A DNA stretch of 64,000 nucleotides from Cupriavidus plantarum (GTDB lineage: Bacteria; Pseudomonadota; Gammaproteobacteria; Burkholderiales; Burkholderiaceae). Both the position numbers and the translations under genes were made by a program. The stretch's first letter is position 1. Each line of letters opens with the position of its first letter. Below the pieces are notes generated by a model, which ran no database searches, was not told the origin of the DNA, and saw only the letters and a program-made list of their open reading frames with translations. Where the stretch lies: NCBI RefSeq assembly GCF_905397285.1, contig NZ_CAJPUX010000002.1, forward strand, positions 62,001 to 126,000. Reading direction: 5' to 3'. This document shows positions 1 to 8,205 of the stretch, in pieces.

Positions 1-1
1 A

Positions 2-1474
2 GGGTTCGGTTGCCCCGGCGGGTGGTACGTGCAGGGCGGCGCGCAGGGCAACATCCAGAGCGCGGGCTTCGATTTCAGCCTGCTCAACGTGCAGCGCCTC
101 GCGGAAGGGTATGCGATGTTCGCCAACACGCTGCAGCACGCGTCGAACAACTGCAATGCCGTGCTGGCGAGCGAAGCCGCGATGATGTCGAAAGAAGCCA
201 CGATCAAGACATTCGGCGTGCCGGACTTCACGGTCAGCGCCGGATGTTCGGGCGGCTCCTACGGCAGCGCGCAACCGGCCGACCGCATCCCGGGCCTGTT
301 CGATGGCGTGATGCTGCTGTGCACGTTCCCCGATCCGCTCGGCATCGCCTTCTCCGGATCCGATGGGCATTTGATCACGCACTACATCACGGTCAATCCC
401 TCCGCGTTCACCGATGCGCAGATCGCCGCGGTCACGGGCTACAAGAGCCGCAAGGCGTTCGAGGATGCCGCGAACCAGGCAGGCCGCACGGACCCCGTAC
501 CGAATCGCGTGGACTACGCGGGTTATGTCTCTGCGCCGTTCAACGCGATTGTCCCCACCTCGCTACGGTACGACCCGGCATCCAATCCGACGGGTATCCG
601 CGGCACCGTATACGACGCATCGAAGAACATCTACGGCGTGAACCCCGCAACGGGATTCGCGCTGCGGCCGTTCGACAACGTCGGCGTGCAATACGGACTG
701 GCGGCGCTCAATGCGGGCACGATCACGACCACGCAGTTCCTCGATCTCAACGAGAAGATCGGCGGCTACGATCAGGATGCGAACTACGTCACCGCGCGCA
801 GCGTGGGCGATGCGGGCGCGATCCTGCGCGCGCAGCAAAGCGGTCTGCAACTGGGCACGAACGGCGGTCTCGCCAGCATTCCGGTGTTCGACGTCACGGG
901 CATCTACAACGACGACTCCGGCTATCACTACCAGTGGTTCCACTTCGCCGTGCGCGAGCGCATGGTGCAGGCCAACGGCGATAGCAAGAACCACGTGATG
1001 TGGCGCGGCAACCCGGTGCCCGCGGACACCGCGTGGAGCACGTTTATCCAGTGGGTGGCCGCGTACAAGGCCGACAAGACCACGACCGCGCAGAAGGACA
1101 AGGTCGTGGCGTACAAGCCCGCGGCGGCAGTGGACGGCTGCTGGTCGAGCCCCACCGCGTTCGTCACGGAGACGCAGACGCTGAGCCCGATCGCCAACAC
1201 AACGTGCAACGGTCTGTTCCCGTCGTGGACCGCGCCGCGCATCGTGGCGGGCGGACCGGTGGCGGCCAACGTCATCAAATGCACGCTCAAGCCGATTACC
1301 GCTTCCGATTACACGGTGATGTTCTCGGGTGCGGAGATGACGCGTCTGCAGCAGATCTTCCCCAATGGCGTGTGCGACTGGAGCAAGCCGGGCGTCAACC
1401 AGACCGGCGTGGTGCCGAACGGCTCGTTCGGCCCATCGCCGGTCAACGTGGTGTACGACATCACCAAGACCTGA
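2..1474 (+). CDS. DUF6351 family protein, 5' end outside window
   Basis: The reading frame is open from base 2, so the N-terminus and any signal peptide are missing. The 491 visible residues match what I recall of the DUF6351 family, large proteins with an alpha/beta-hydrolase look found in Burkholderiales. The segment AGCSGGSYGS, about 80 residues in, looks like a nucleophile-elbow serine motif, which suggests esterase or hydrolase activity. No substrate can be inferred. The next gene is convergent, 19 bases downstream, and belongs to another unit. The family call is from recognition only. Confidence 0.7.
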   Translation, partial: GFGCPGGWYVQGGAQGNIQSAGFDFSLLNVQRLAEGYAMFANTLQHASNNCNAVLASEAAMMSKEATIKTFGVPDFTVSAGCSGGSYGSAQPADRIPGLFDGVMLLCTFPDPLGIAFSGSDGHLITHYITVNPSAFTDAQIAAVTGYKSRKAFEDAANQAGRTDPVPNRVDYAGYVSAPFNAIVPTSLRYDPASNPTGIRGTVYDASKNIYGVNPATGFALRPFDNVGVQYGLAALNAGTITTTQFLDLNEKIGGYDQDANYVTARSVGDAGAILRAQQSGLQLGTNGGLASIPVFDVTGIYNDDSGYHYQWFHFAVRERMVQANGDSKNHVMWRGNPVPADTAWSTFIQWVAAYKADKTTTAQKDKVVAYKPAAAVDGCWSSPTAFVTETQTLSPIANTTCNGLFPSWTAPRIVAGGPVAANVIKCTLKPITASDYTVMFSGAEMTRLQQIFPNGVCDWSKPGVNQTGVVPNGSFGPSPVNVVYDITKT

Positions 1475-1493
1475 AGTCAGCGTTCAAACCGCG

Positions 1494-2312
1494 CTAGCTT
1501 CGCGTCGGCTCCACGGCCTGCTGCACGGGCCGTGTGGCCGGCGTATCGGTCGGGCTCACCACCGCATAGAAGTAACGCCCCTGACGCCAGTACTGCGCGA
1601 GCAGGTTGCCATCCTTGCGGTTGCCATTGGCAAAGTGCAACACATCGCCAGGGGGACGCACGTAGAACACGATCGATTGCCCCTGCGCGTTGCGATAGAG
1701 CACCATCGCGGCCGTGCCCTGCTGCGCGGACATCAGCCGGCCGCTCACGGGTTTGAAGCCGTAGGCACTGAAATCGGGCAACGGCTCGGGCTGCACGAAA
1801 TGGTGGTCGAGCCAGGCCTGCAGCTGGCGCGGATCGGTCGTGCGGATATCGGCCATCATGTCGTCGGTCGCCACCGCGGGGGTGGACACCGCGTGATCGT
1901 CAGGGCCCGCAGCCACTGGTCGCGCCTCATTGGAAGCGAACATACGATAGGCCTGCACCGCATCGGCCATCGGCAGATAGTTCTGCCGCATCGCGTACTC
2001 GCGCGACTGCCAGCCGCCGAAGCCGCCGACGACGAGGGCCATCATCACGGAGGCCGCAATCGACATGCGCTGGCGCGAGCGATCGCGCAGCGTGCGGCGA
2101 ATGCGGAACGGGTCGAGCCGGGCGGGCGTGTCGGCCGGCGGTGGCTCCAGGCTCGCGCGCAGCCGTTGCGCGCCCAGGCGGATCTGCTCGATCTCGCTGG
2201 CGATTTCCGGATGCGACGGGAGGAGGGCATCGATCTGGCTGCGCCGCGTCTCGTCGAGCTCGCCATCCACATACGCGTGGAGCTCGGGTTCGGTGGGCAT
2301 CAGGGCATTCAT
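1494..2312 (-). CDS. Membrane anti-sigma factor, partner of the adjacent ECF sigma
   Basis: This 272-residue protein has a short acidic N-terminal cytoplasmic domain (about 1-80), one transmembrane helix near residues 84-101 and a periplasmic C-terminal domain of about 170 residues. That is the layout of single-pass anti-sigma factors that hold an ECF sigma at the membrane until an envelope signal arrives. I see no HxxxCxxC zinc motif. The start at 2312 is fixed by the ATGA overlap with the sigma gene stop, which implies translational coupling. A much longer upstream reading in this frame only shadows the sigma gene. The signal sensed is unknown. Confidence 0.85.
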   Translation of the reverse strand: MNALMPTEPELHAYVDGELDETRRSQIDALLPSHPEIASEIEQIRLGAQRLRASLEPPPADTPARLDPFRIRRTLRDRSRQRMSIAASVMMALVVGGFGGWQSREYAMRQNYLPMADAVQAYRMFASNEARPVAAGPDDHAVSTPAVATDDMMADIRTTDPRQLQAWLDHHFVQPEPLPDFSAYGFKPVSGRLMSAQQGTAAMVLYRNAQGQSIVFYVRPPGDVLHFANGNRKDGNLLAQYWRQGRYFYAVVSPTDTPATRPVQQAVEPTRS

Positions 2313-2830
2313 TTCATCACCTGCAGGGAAGGTTGAGCGACGACCCGGCCTTCGGTCAGATCGCGGAGCGCCTTGCGCGCGCGCGAGATGCGGGACATTA
2401 CCGTGCCGATGGGCACGCCGAGCGTATCCGCGGCCTCCTGATAGCTGAGTCCCTCGACGGACACGAGCAGCAACAGCGCGCGCTGTTCGACGGGCAGTCG
2501 ATGAAAGCCGTCGAGTGCCGACCGCGCCAGCACGACGTCCTCGGTCGAGGGCGCCATATCTTCGTCGTGACCCACGCCGAACAGCGATAGCAGGCCCGCA
2601 TAGCGCTTGGCGCGCCGCTGGCCATCGAGAAACACGCGGTAGAGGATCGAGAACAGCCACGCACGCAGGTCGCCCTCGTCACGGCGCGTCTCTCGTCGCG
2701 AGAGCGCGCGCTCGAGGCAACTCTGCACGAGGTCATCGGCGCTGGACTCCTGGCGCGTCAAAGACAGCGCGAAACGGCGCAGCCGCGGAATGACCTCGCG
2801 CAGTTCGTCATCGGTAAAGTCCTTGCTCAT
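2309..2830 (-). CDS. ECF RNA polymerase sigma factor (sigma-70 family)
   Basis: The product has 173 residues, the usual length for an ECF sigma. Region 2 lies in the first 90 residues, with DDLVQSCLERAL and DLRAWLFSILYRVF for core binding and -10 recognition. Region 4 is at about 110-160, with LPVEQRALLLL, LSYQEAADTLGVPIGTVMSR and ISRARKALRDL forming the -35-reading helix-turn-helix. Its stop overlaps the anti-sigma start by four bases. The upstream DNA carries a GGAAT-N16-CGTC element, so the operon probably activates itself. The regulon is unknown; the secreted-protein/CsbD pair next door is a candidate target. Confidence 0.93.
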   Translation of the reverse strand: MSKDFTDDELREVIPRLRRFALSLTRQESSADDLVQSCLERALSRRETRRDEGDLRAWLFSILYRVFLDGQRRAKRYAGLLSLFGVGHDEDMAPSTEDVVLARSALDGFHRLPVEQRALLLLVSVEGLSYQEAADTLGVPIGTVMSRISRARKALRDLTEGRVVAQPSLQVMK

Positions 2831-2871
2831 GTCTGTCAGCCGGATAGGCTTTCGGGTTCAACTGCAGGGAA

Positions 2872-2896
2872 GACGAACGGCCCGGACGATTATTCC
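2872..2896 (-). promoter_or_regulatory. Putative ECF-type autoregulatory promoter
   Basis: Read on the minus strand, GGAATAA (2896-2890) is followed by CGTC (2875-2872). The gap between GGAAT and CGTC is exactly 16 bases, the spacing typical of ECF-dependent promoters (GGAAC-N16/17-CGTY). The predicted transcript would start about 35 bases before the sigma ATG at 2830. The motif is seen directly; use by this sigma is inferred. Confidence 0.6.
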
Positions 2897-2946
2897 ACGC
2901 GTGCGCGAAAAATTGATGGAGCGTGCGATGCCACACCAACTACGGG

Positions 2947-2975
2947 GTGTGGGCGAGGTGTGGGCGAGGTGTGGG
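2947..2975. repeat. 11-bp tandem repeat, about 2.6 copies
   Basis: The unit GTGTGGGCGAG occurs at 2947-2957 and 2958-2968, with a partial third copy to 2975. It lies in the spacer between the divergent sigma gene and the secreted-protein gene. It ends in GGAAT (2974-2978), a half-match to the ECF -35 element facing the secreted-protein gene, but I see no matching CGTC at the right distance. Confidence 0.8.
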
Positions 2976-3109
2976 AATTGTCTTACGTACATTTCGGAAG
3001 GGGGCCGCTGCTTCATATCGGTGCCAAAACATAACCTTCAACTACGGTGTGGCCACGCAAAGAAACGCCTGGCCCGGAAGAGAAATCCCCTTAGAGAAGG
3101 AGCAACGAC

Positions 3110-3685
3110 ATGACCATGAAGAAACTGCTCTGCGCCGCAGTGTGCTCGATGATGGTGGCCGCCCCGGCAGGCTTTGCTTACGCACAAGCCGGCTCGAAAG
3201 CCGATTACGACGCAGCCGTGAAGACGGCCGACGCCGACTACAAGACCGCGAACACCAAGTGCGATGCGCTGAAGGACAACGCGAAGGACGTCTGCAAGGC
3301 CGAGGCCAAGCGTGACCGTGACGTGGCCAAGGCCAACGCCGAAGCCAAGCGCGACGGCACCGAAAAGGCACATGCCAAGGCATTGAAGACCAAGGCCGAT
3401 CGCGACTACGACGTGGCGAAGGAAATGTGCGACGACAAGTCCGGCAACGACAAGGACGTCTGCGTGAAGCAGGCCAAGGCCGCCCATGAGCAAGCTCTGG
3501 GTTCGGCAAAGGTGACCAAGGCTGCCGCCACGGGCACCGGTACCGATGTGGCCGAAGCGCGTGCCGATGCCCGCAAGGACGCCACGGACGCCGCTTACAA
3601 GGCTGACAAGGAAAAGTGCGATGCCATGTCCGGCGACGCCAAGGACAAGTGCCAGGCTAACGTGAAGGCCAAGTACGCACGCTAA
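3110..3685 (+). CDS. Secreted Lys/Ala/Asp-rich helical protein
   Basis: The 191-residue protein has a clear Sec signal peptide (MTMKKLLCAAVC to a cleavage site after FAYAQA, about residue 26). The mature part is rich in Ala, Lys and Asp with regularly spaced cysteines. Repeated blocks of the form Y-D/K-A-A-K..C-D and KDxCxKxAKA are probably helical hairpins linked by disulphides. GAAGGAG at 3096-3102 supports the ATG at 3110; a second ATG two codons on is possible. Homologues are often annotated loosely as TolA-like or cell-envelope proteins. The exact function is unknown. It lies 54 bases before csbD and probably shares its transcript and terminator. Confidence 0.75.
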   Translation: MTMKKLLCAAVCSMMVAAPAGFAYAQAGSKADYDAAVKTADADYKTANTKCDALKDNAKDVCKAEAKRDRDVAKANAEAKRDGTEKAHAKALKTKADRDYDVAKEMCDDKSGNDKDVCVKQAKAAHEQALGSAKVTKAAATGTGTDVAEARADARKDATDAAYKADKEKCDAMSGDAKDKCQANVKAKYAR

Positions 3686-3739
3686 TCCGCGCGCAACCTC
3701 GCTAACCGACACCATCGACACCAACTTTAGGAGTCCGAT

Positions 3740-3943
3740 ATGAACTGGGACCAAATCGAAGGCAAGTGGGATCAGGCCAAGGGCAAGATCAAGGAAAAAT
3801 GGGGCAAGCTGACCGATGACGACATGACGGTCATCAACGGCAAGCGGGACCAGCTCGCCGGCCGCATCCAGGAGCGCTACGGCTACACCAAGGAGCGCGC
3901 CGAGGAAGAAATGAAGGCCTGGGAACGCGACACGCGCTGGTAA
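3740..3943 (+). CDS. csbD: CsbD family stress-response protein
   Basis: The 67-residue protein is a typical CsbD-like protein: MNWDQIEGKWDQAKGKIKE, then WGKLTDDD, INGKRDQLAGRIQERYG and a C-terminal DTRW. Members are small, hydrophilic, helical and induced by general stress; their biochemical role is not established. AGGAG at 3729-3733 lies seven bases before the ATG. A strong terminator follows, so the gene ends a short transcript with the secreted protein upstream. The nearby ECF operon makes stress control plausible but unproven. Confidence 0.93.
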   Translation: MNWDQIEGKWDQAKGKIKEKWGKLTDDDMTVINGKRDQLAGRIQERYGYTKERAEEEMKAWERDTRW

Positions 3944-3990
3944 TCCGCCAGCGTCGCGAAAGTCGATGCGCGGACGGTGCATCGCAGGCA

Positions 3991-4020
3991 ACGGGGCTTC
4001 GGCCCCGTTTGTCTTTTTTT
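3991..4020 (+). terminator. Rho-independent terminator after csbD
   Basis: A perfect 7-bp stem, ACGGGGC (3991-3997) and GCCCCGT (4002-4008), closes a TTCG tetraloop. The T-rich run at 4009-4020 follows. Confidence 0.92.
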
Positions 4021-4257
4021 GAATGCCCGACTCAAGTGGGGAGCTCTTCTGCCTTGGGGACGCGGAATGCCACAAATTGTGGTGTAAACGCCGCGTTATC
4101 GGCCGTTGTGATGGCTTTGCGTGACGAATTAAGCATTAATTAGCACTGAATATCGCCGAATTTAGTACGGCGCGCTTCCATCGCGTCTTAAGATTGCGGC
4201 TCCCATTGGCGTCTCAAACTCATTCTCGGCCGCGCGCTGTCGTAGGCGTGGTGCCGC

Positions 4258-5685
4258 ATGTACGCGATCCTGCCCGCCTTCGTCTCGTCGATCTTCCTCG
4301 GTTACGGCCTCTATGTGCTGGTGACCCAGGGCGTCACGCGCGTATCGACGTCGTTCTTCCTGTTGTGCGCGACGACGTTCGCGTGGCAGGGCACCTGGGC
4401 TTTCCTGTTCCAGGCCGAGCATCCCGACGTGGCGATGCTGCTCGCGCGCGTCGGCTATCTGTTCATCCTGTTCCTGCCGACGACGTTCTATCACTTCATC
4501 TGCGAAGCGACCGAGTGCCGCGGCGAACGGCCCGCGCTGCTGGTGTCGTACGGCATGAGCCTGATCCTGTCGGTGCTGTTGCTGACGACGCATCAGGTGG
4601 TATCGGGCTACTACACGCTGTTCTTCGGCGAGTATCCCAAAGCCGGGCCGCTTCATCCTCTGCACGTGCTGCAGACGGTGGTGCTGGCTTTGCGCTGCGC
4701 GTGGCTGCTGATGACGGCACGCAAGAATGCAACGGCCGAGCGGCGCCGGCGTTTCAATCTGTGCCTGCTCGCATTGGGGCTGTATTCGGTGGCCGCGGTC
4801 GACTATGGCGTGAACTACGGCCTGACGTTCTATCCGCCGGGGGCGATCTTCATCGCGCTGAGCCTTGGCATTCTTGCGCTGAGCGTGGTGCGTTACGACC
4901 TGATGCATCCGTATTCGCTGGCGGCGACGGTCGCGCATGAAGTACGCACGCCGCTTGCGACCATCCGCATGCAGGTGCAGGAAATCGCGCTGGCGTGGCC
5001 GCGCCTGCTACAGGGGTATCGGCTTGCCGTCGATCATGGCCTGATGGAGGACCGCATGCGTCCCGGCCAGATCGAACGCATGAGCCAGCTGATTGGCGGC
5101 ATCACGCGCGAGGTCGACGGCACGAGCACCGTCATCGACATGGCGCTTGCTTCCGTGACGCTCGAGCGGCTGGACCGCAGCACGTTTGCTCCCCATGGCG
5201 TGGCTGCCTGCGTCGACGCCGCGATCGAGCGCTATCCGTTCCAGCCCGAGGAACGCGAGCGAGTGCGCGTGCACGGTTTCGAGCCGGACTGGCGCTTCGT
5301 GGGCTCCGACACGCTGCTCGTGTACGTGTTGTTCAATCTGCTCAAGAACGGCCTCTACGCCATTCGCACGCATGGCAGTGGAGAGATCCGCATCGAAGGC
5401 GGCATCGAGGGCAGCTTCTATCTGCTGCGCTTTACCGATTCGGGCCCGGGCATTCCCCCCGACGTGCTGCCGCGCATCTTCGAACCGTTCTTCTCGACGA
5501 AGGCGCATGGCCGTGGCAACGGTCTTGGTCTGGCCTTCTGCCGGCGCGTGATGGAGGCGTTCGGCGGCCGTATCGAATGCGCGTCGCGCCCTGGTATTCA
5601 CACTACCTTCACGCTGCGCCTGCCGCGTTTCCACCCTCTCGGCGATCGGCCCGACGAGCGTTTCCGCACGCGCGCCGCCGGCTGA
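4258..5685 (+). CDS. Membrane sensor histidine kinase, CqsS/LqsS/PhcS-like
   Basis: The 475-residue protein has six or seven hydrophobic helices in its first 215 residues and no large periplasmic domain. The H-box is VAHEVRTPLATI, with His227. The following stretch, ending LLQGYRLAVDHGL, matches the dimerisation helix I know from the CqsS, LqsS and PhcS quorum-sensing kinases. The ATPase core is complete: N-box NLLKNGLYAI, G1 DSGPGIP, F-box EPFFSTK and G2 GRGNGLGLAFC. It lacks the receiver domain of CqsS. An in-frame stop at 4243 leaves ATG 4258 as the only plausible start, with a weak ribosome site. No response regulator or signal synthase is adjacent, so partner and ligand are unknown. Confidence 0.88.
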   Translation: MYAILPAFVSSIFLGYGLYVLVTQGVTRVSTSFFLLCATTFAWQGTWAFLFQAEHPDVAMLLARVGYLFILFLPTTFYHFICEATECRGERPALLVSYGMSLILSVLLLTTHQVVSGYYTLFFGEYPKAGPLHPLHVLQTVVLALRCAWLLMTARKNATAERRRRFNLCLLALGLYSVAAVDYGVNYGLTFYPPGAIFIALSLGILALSVVRYDLMHPYSLAATVAHEVRTPLATIRMQVQEIALAWPRLLQGYRLAVDHGLMEDRMRPGQIERMSQLIGGITREVDGTSTVIDMALASVTLERLDRSTFAPHGVAACVDAAIERYPFQPEERERVRVHGFEPDWRFVGSDTLLVYVLFNLLKNGLYAIRTHGSGEIRIEGGIEGSFYLLRFTDSGPGIPPDVLPRIFEPFFSTKAHGRGNGLGLAFCRRVMEAFGGRIECASRPGIHTTFTLRLPRFHPLGDRPDERFRTRAAG

Positions 5686-5758
5686 CCGCTCCGGCGGCGC
5701 GCACGCATTTCAGCTAGACCCTCTCAACTACACAATTCCGACAAAGCTGGGTCACGGC

Positions 5759-6256
5759 TCAGTTTGCGAACGGCGGCAGCACGAGCTCGTATTCCTTGAC
5801 CCGCTCGATGATCTCCCGCGGGAAGCGCGAGATGCGCTTTTCCCTGTCCGCGAAGACGATCTGCTGGTAGCCCAGCGACACGGGACGGCCCTCGACGCTG
5901 AAGCGGAACAGCAGGTACGCCGAACATTGCCGCACCTGGAACGTGTTGAGGTGGCAGTCCACACGTTGGAACGGGAACGTTTCCTCGACATATTCCTGAT
6001 GGGCGCGCTTTGTCACGAACACGCCGCCGGCCGCCAGGAGGTTGCCGTGGATGCATTCGTGGAACCAGCGCTCGCGGCAGATGCCCTGCCATTCGAAATA
6101 GCGGGCGAAGTAGGTGTTCATGAAGGCATTGGAGTCCTTGAGGTAGATATCGATGGCATGGTGGAAGGTTTTCTGCGGGGTGGTTTCCAGCGCGTCCTGG
6201 TCGAGCAGGGCGGTACCGCGATTGAGCACTTGGGGAATCACGTCACGCATCAACAT
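5759..6256 (-). CDS. Hotdog-fold acyl-CoA thioesterase
   Basis: The 165-residue protein has the single-hotdog 4HBT pattern. It opens with an IYLKDSNAFMNTYFARYFEWQG segment whose YFxWQGxCRExxF part closely resembles the enediyne-type thioesterases CalE7 and DynE7. Later strands include the segment SLGYQQIVFADRE. Such enzymes hydrolyse acyl-CoA or acyl-carrier thioesters in the cytoplasm. The start at 6256 is chosen because AGGAG lies just upstream; a longer reading to 6334 has no such support. It is convergent with the quorum-type kinase, and a role in fatty-acid signal chemistry is only a guess. Confidence 0.75.
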   Translation of the reverse strand: MLMRDVIPQVLNRGTALLDQDALETTPQKTFHHAIDIYLKDSNAFMNTYFARYFEWQGICRERWFHECIHGNLLAAGGVFVTKRAHQEYVEETFPFQRVDCHLNTFQVRQCSAYLLFRFSVEGRPVSLGYQQIVFADREKRISRFPREIIERVKEYELVLPPFAN

Positions 6257-6380
6257 GGAAAAGCTCCTGAATGGGTCAGGCTGCAACGCGGCAGCCAGCG
6301 CGTGCCCCGGGGAAAGGTGCGGGGCATGACGCATTCTGGCTTGACGTGAGAAACGGCGGGGGCGTGCCGTGGAGGGGAGG

Positions 6381-6794
6381 CTACTTCCGGGTTTGCGCGG
6401 CGGGAGACGGCGGAGCGGCCTGCGACGTGGTAGGCGGGGTGCCTGGCGACGCCGCAGGTGGGCTCGGTGCGCTCGGTGCGGCGGATGCGGGTAGTTCGCG
6501 CATGGGCAGGTCCGTGACCTTCAGCGCCTTGTCGAAGTTGCACTGGAACGCGAAGCGCTTGCCGCCGTCCGTGATCTCGCCGATCACGGCCATGCTGGTT
6601 CGGCCCTCCATCGCATTGATGGCGTCGAATCTGGCGTTCTCGTGACCCTGCTGCTTGACCGCCTTCCGGCATTCGGCGGTAGCCCGCGCGCGGGCGTCCG
6701 CCAGCGCCGGGGAAGCGGCCATCAACAGGCAGCACGGCAGGCAGCACGACAGGCAGCAACGGGCCAGGGCGAGACATGCGGCTGAACGAGGCAT
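6381..6794 (-). CDS. Secreted protein with Cys-rich signal peptide, unknown function
   Basis: The 137-residue protein starts at ATG 6794, preceded by AGGGAG; a GTG at 6824 is a weaker option. Its signal peptide is unusual: three CC pairs in ARCCLSCCLPCCLL before ASPALA. The mature domain (about 45-100) contains AECRKAVKQQG and a FQCNFD segment, so one disulphide is possible. The tail is a Pro/Ala/Ser-rich linker ending AAQTRK. I do not recognise a family. The Cys run is encoded by a near-repetitive GGCAGCACG pattern and is probably removed with the signal peptide. Confidence 0.65.
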   Translation of the reverse strand: MPRSAACLALARCCLSCCLPCCLLMAASPALADARARATAECRKAVKQQGHENARFDAINAMEGRTSMAVIGEITDGGKRFAFQCNFDKALKVTDLPMRELPASAAPSAPSPPAASPGTPPTTSQAAPPSPAAQTRK

Positions 6795-7014
6795 CGTGGA
6801 CTCCCTGTTTGTCGGATTGGACACATGGGCTCGTATATACCCAGATTATCAGCCGAGGCGCCTCGCGCACGTTTCAAGTTGTTTCCCAGTGTGGGTTGCC
6901 GCATGCTGCCCTTTATGGTGCATAAGTGCCCTTATATGCCCAAAAAATCCTAGTTTCCCCTGTCAACGCAGGATTATTTCAATCCGTTACGGATCATTAC
7001 TAGCTCGCGCACCA

Positions 7015-7050
7015 GACGGTTCAGCGGACGGTTCAGCGGACGGTTCAAAG
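7015..7050. repeat. 12-bp tandem repeat, three copies
   Basis: GACGGTTCAGCG occurs at 7015-7026 and 7027-7038, and the third copy at 7039-7050 ends AAAG. It lies in the 316-base spacer before the DUF535 gene, about 60 bases upstream of its start. Apart from this I see nothing definite in that spacer. Confidence 0.8.
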
Positions 7051-7110
7051 ACGGGCAGACAGCGGAAGTGGCCGACATAACGGCAGGGCAAGACAGGGGA
7101 GCAGTCAGTC

Positions 7111-8091
7111 GTGCAGGAATTCTTTCCGATGTGGCAGGGACTCACGCGAGTCCGGGAAGGCGGCAGTCCGTGGGGCCACGGTCCGCTGCGTTATCTCAAG
7201 TACCTGGGCGCCATGATCACGGTGTCGGCAGCCTGCTATCCCGCCGGCACGCGCCGCTGCTGGACGCGGCGCGCCCGCATGGTGGCAATGTCTGCACTGC
7301 GCGAGGGCGCCGTCCGCCCGTGGCTCCGCGCGGCCGGGTCGTGCGCATTGCTGCAACGCGTAATCGCGAAGCGGCCGGCGCTGCTCGAGCGTCCGTATCG
7401 GCCGCTCGGCGAACTGGGCATGACGTTCCACGAGCGCGCCAGTCTCGTGGCCGATCACTACGGCGTCATGCATGCCACGCTGCCCCTCTCGCTATGCGAG
7501 CGCGTCTACCTCGATGGCGGCGTCGCATGGCAGTTCGGTGACGATGGCCGCTATACGCTGCGCCTCGGCGACTCGGGCCCCAACCCCAAGGAAGGCGAGC
7601 TTGCCTTCTACTGGGTCGATAGCGCGACCGACACGTGCCTCGCGCAACTGAGCTTCTATCTCACCCACGGATATGACGGCCCGGCAGTGTTCATCGGCGG
7701 CCTGCAGGGTCCAAAGGGCGAGACAAGCCGCGAATACATCCGTGTTTCGACGAAGTCGTGCGAGGGTGTGCGTCCGAAGGATGCCGTCATGGAAGCGCTG
7801 CTCGCGCTCGCGGGCCATATCGGCGCGCGCCGCATCGTCGCGGTATCGCGCGCCAATCATGTCGGCCGTCAGCGCAATACCCCGCGCGAGATCCAGGCGG
7901 ACTACGAAACATTCTGGCGCGAATCCCACGCCGTGGACCTGCCCGACGGCAATATGTCGATCCCGGTGCTGCAGCCCGTGCGCGACATCGCAGACATCCC
8001 ATCGAAGAAGCGTTCTGCCTGGCGGCGCAAACAAGCCGTCGCCGAATCGATTCGCGCGCGCGTGTGCGACACGTTGCGCGACAGCGCCTGA
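7111..8091 (+). CDS. DUF535 (VirK/YbjX-like) family protein
   Basis: The 326-residue protein has the DUF535 pattern. Its N-terminal half is basic and helical and its C-terminal half holds the conserved core: the segment LAFYWVDSATDTCLAQLSF, FIGGLQGPKGE, REYIRVSTKSCEG..PKDAVMEALLALA, and ISRANHV-like VSRANHVGRQR. Relatives VirK and YbjX are cytoplasmic and have been linked to virulence or envelope maintenance; the activity is not known. A GTG start at 7111 is assumed; ATG 7129 is an alternative. The gene is monocistronic, and the next gene begins 114 bases downstream. Confidence 0.82.
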   Translation: MQEFFPMWQGLTRVREGGSPWGHGPLRYLKYLGAMITVSAACYPAGTRRCWTRRARMVAMSALREGAVRPWLRAAGSCALLQRVIAKRPALLERPYRPLGELGMTFHERASLVADHYGVMHATLPLSLCERVYLDGGVAWQFGDDGRYTLRLGDSGPNPKEGELAFYWVDSATDTCLAQLSFYLTHGYDGPAVFIGGLQGPKGETSREYIRVSTKSCEGVRPKDAVMEALLALAGHIGARRIVAVSRANHVGRQRNTPREIQADYETFWRESHAVDLPDGNMSIPVLQPVRDIADIPSKKRSAWRRKQAVAESIRARVCDTLRDSA

Positions 8092-8205
8092 GCGCGCGTC
8101 CGGCATTCGCACGCAAACCTCTGGCGGCGCGCTCCACTGGGGCGCCCGCCGCGCATCGATGCCGCTACACTATGCGTCTCCCCTCGACCGTGACGGATCA
8201 CCGCA

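Noticed and set aside
3038..4075. A 345-codon minus-strand open frame
   Set aside because: It lies antisense to the secreted protein and csbD, both with good ribosome sites and family support, and its product is a low-complexity Leu/Gly/Val-rich translation.
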